Shown one piece after another: positions 7,191-7,207 of a stretch of DNA of 7,207 nt. Every line of letters starts with the position of its first letter. The first letter of the stretch is position 1. Position numbers and translations under genes: made by a program. This DNA is from Streptomyces katrae (GTDB taxonomy: Bacteria; Actinomycetota; Actinomycetes; Streptomycetales; Streptomycetaceae), in contig NZ_JZWV01001033.1 of NCBI RefSeq assembly GCF_000966975.1, positions 1 to 7,207 on the forward strand, read 5' to 3'. Under the pieces are notes generated by a model that saw only the letters and a program-made list of their open reading frames with translations, was not told where the DNA came from and ran no database searches.

Positions 7191-7207
7191 CTGTCTCTTA
7201 TACACAT
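7191..7207. other. Tn5/Nextera mosaic-end adapter at the contig end
   Basis: The last 17 bases, CTGTCTCTTATACACAT, are identical to the first 17 of the 19-bp Tn5 hyperactive mosaic end used in Illumina Nextera libraries. The match sits exactly at the sequence terminus and its base composition is unlike the surrounding genome. It is untrimmed adapter, not genomic DNA, and not a natural transposon end. Confidence 0.96.

Noticed and set aside
7137..7205. Longer cupin N terminus starting MYKRQ
   Set aside because: The first codons come from the adapter at 7191-7207. GTG 7136 has a GGAGGA ribosome binding site at the right distance.

Overview
The window is high-GC actinomycete DNA, almost certainly Streptomyces. 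Nearly every third codon position is G or C, the AT-richer stretches are confined to intergenic DNA, GTG starts are common, and the largest gene group is a spore-pigment-type (whiE-like) type II polyketide synthase. All genes I can support lie on the minus strand, so transcription runs from high to low coordinates.

Right part (about 2987-7136): a compact six-gene operon in the order cupin, ketosynthase alpha, chain length factor, acyl carrier protein, aromatase/cyclase, TcmI-type cyclase. This is the order of whiE-ORFII to ORFVII in known Streptomyces spore-pigment clusters. Cupin/KS-alpha and KS-alpha/CLF are joined by 4-nt GTGA stop/start overlaps, and ACP/aromatase by a 1-nt gap. Together KS-alpha, CLF and ACP would build a poly-beta-ketone chain, the aromatase/cyclase would close and aromatise the first ring, and the TcmI-type cyclase would close a later ring. 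The cupin is a conserved accessory protein. The whiE-ORFI and ORFVIII counterparts would lie beyond the right edge. That edge is artificial: the last 17 bases (7191-7207) match the Tn5/Nextera mosaic-end adapter, so the contig stops in library adapter. A hairpin at 2936-2979 terminates the operon.

Middle (2636-2986): about 350 bp of mostly AT-richer intergenic DNA. It holds that terminator and, presumably, the promoter of the next gene.

Left-middle (596-2635): a secreted multidomain zinc metalloprotease (signal peptide, metzincin-like domain, Pro-rich linker, fibronectin type III domain, ricin-type beta-trefoil lectin domain). It is broken by two reading-frame changes. One, just before the HExxH zinc motif, needs one extra base. 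The other is a perfect 10-bp tandem duplication at the junction between the FnIII and lectin domains; removing one copy restores the frame exactly. Because the contig carries adapter sequence, assembly or sequencing error must be weighed against real mutation or slippage.

Left end (1-511): the start of a secreted protein truncated by the window edge. It has a clear signal peptide, a predicted mature N-terminal histidine and a Pro/Ala/Ser-rich tail. A strong 14-bp-stem terminator (549-582) separates it from the protease gene.

I see no tRNA, rRNA, CRISPR array, insertion sequence or phage gene, and nothing that demands a wholly new system. The most useful leads are the glutamate at the chain-length-factor active-site position, the 10-bp duplication, and the N-terminal-His secreted protein.
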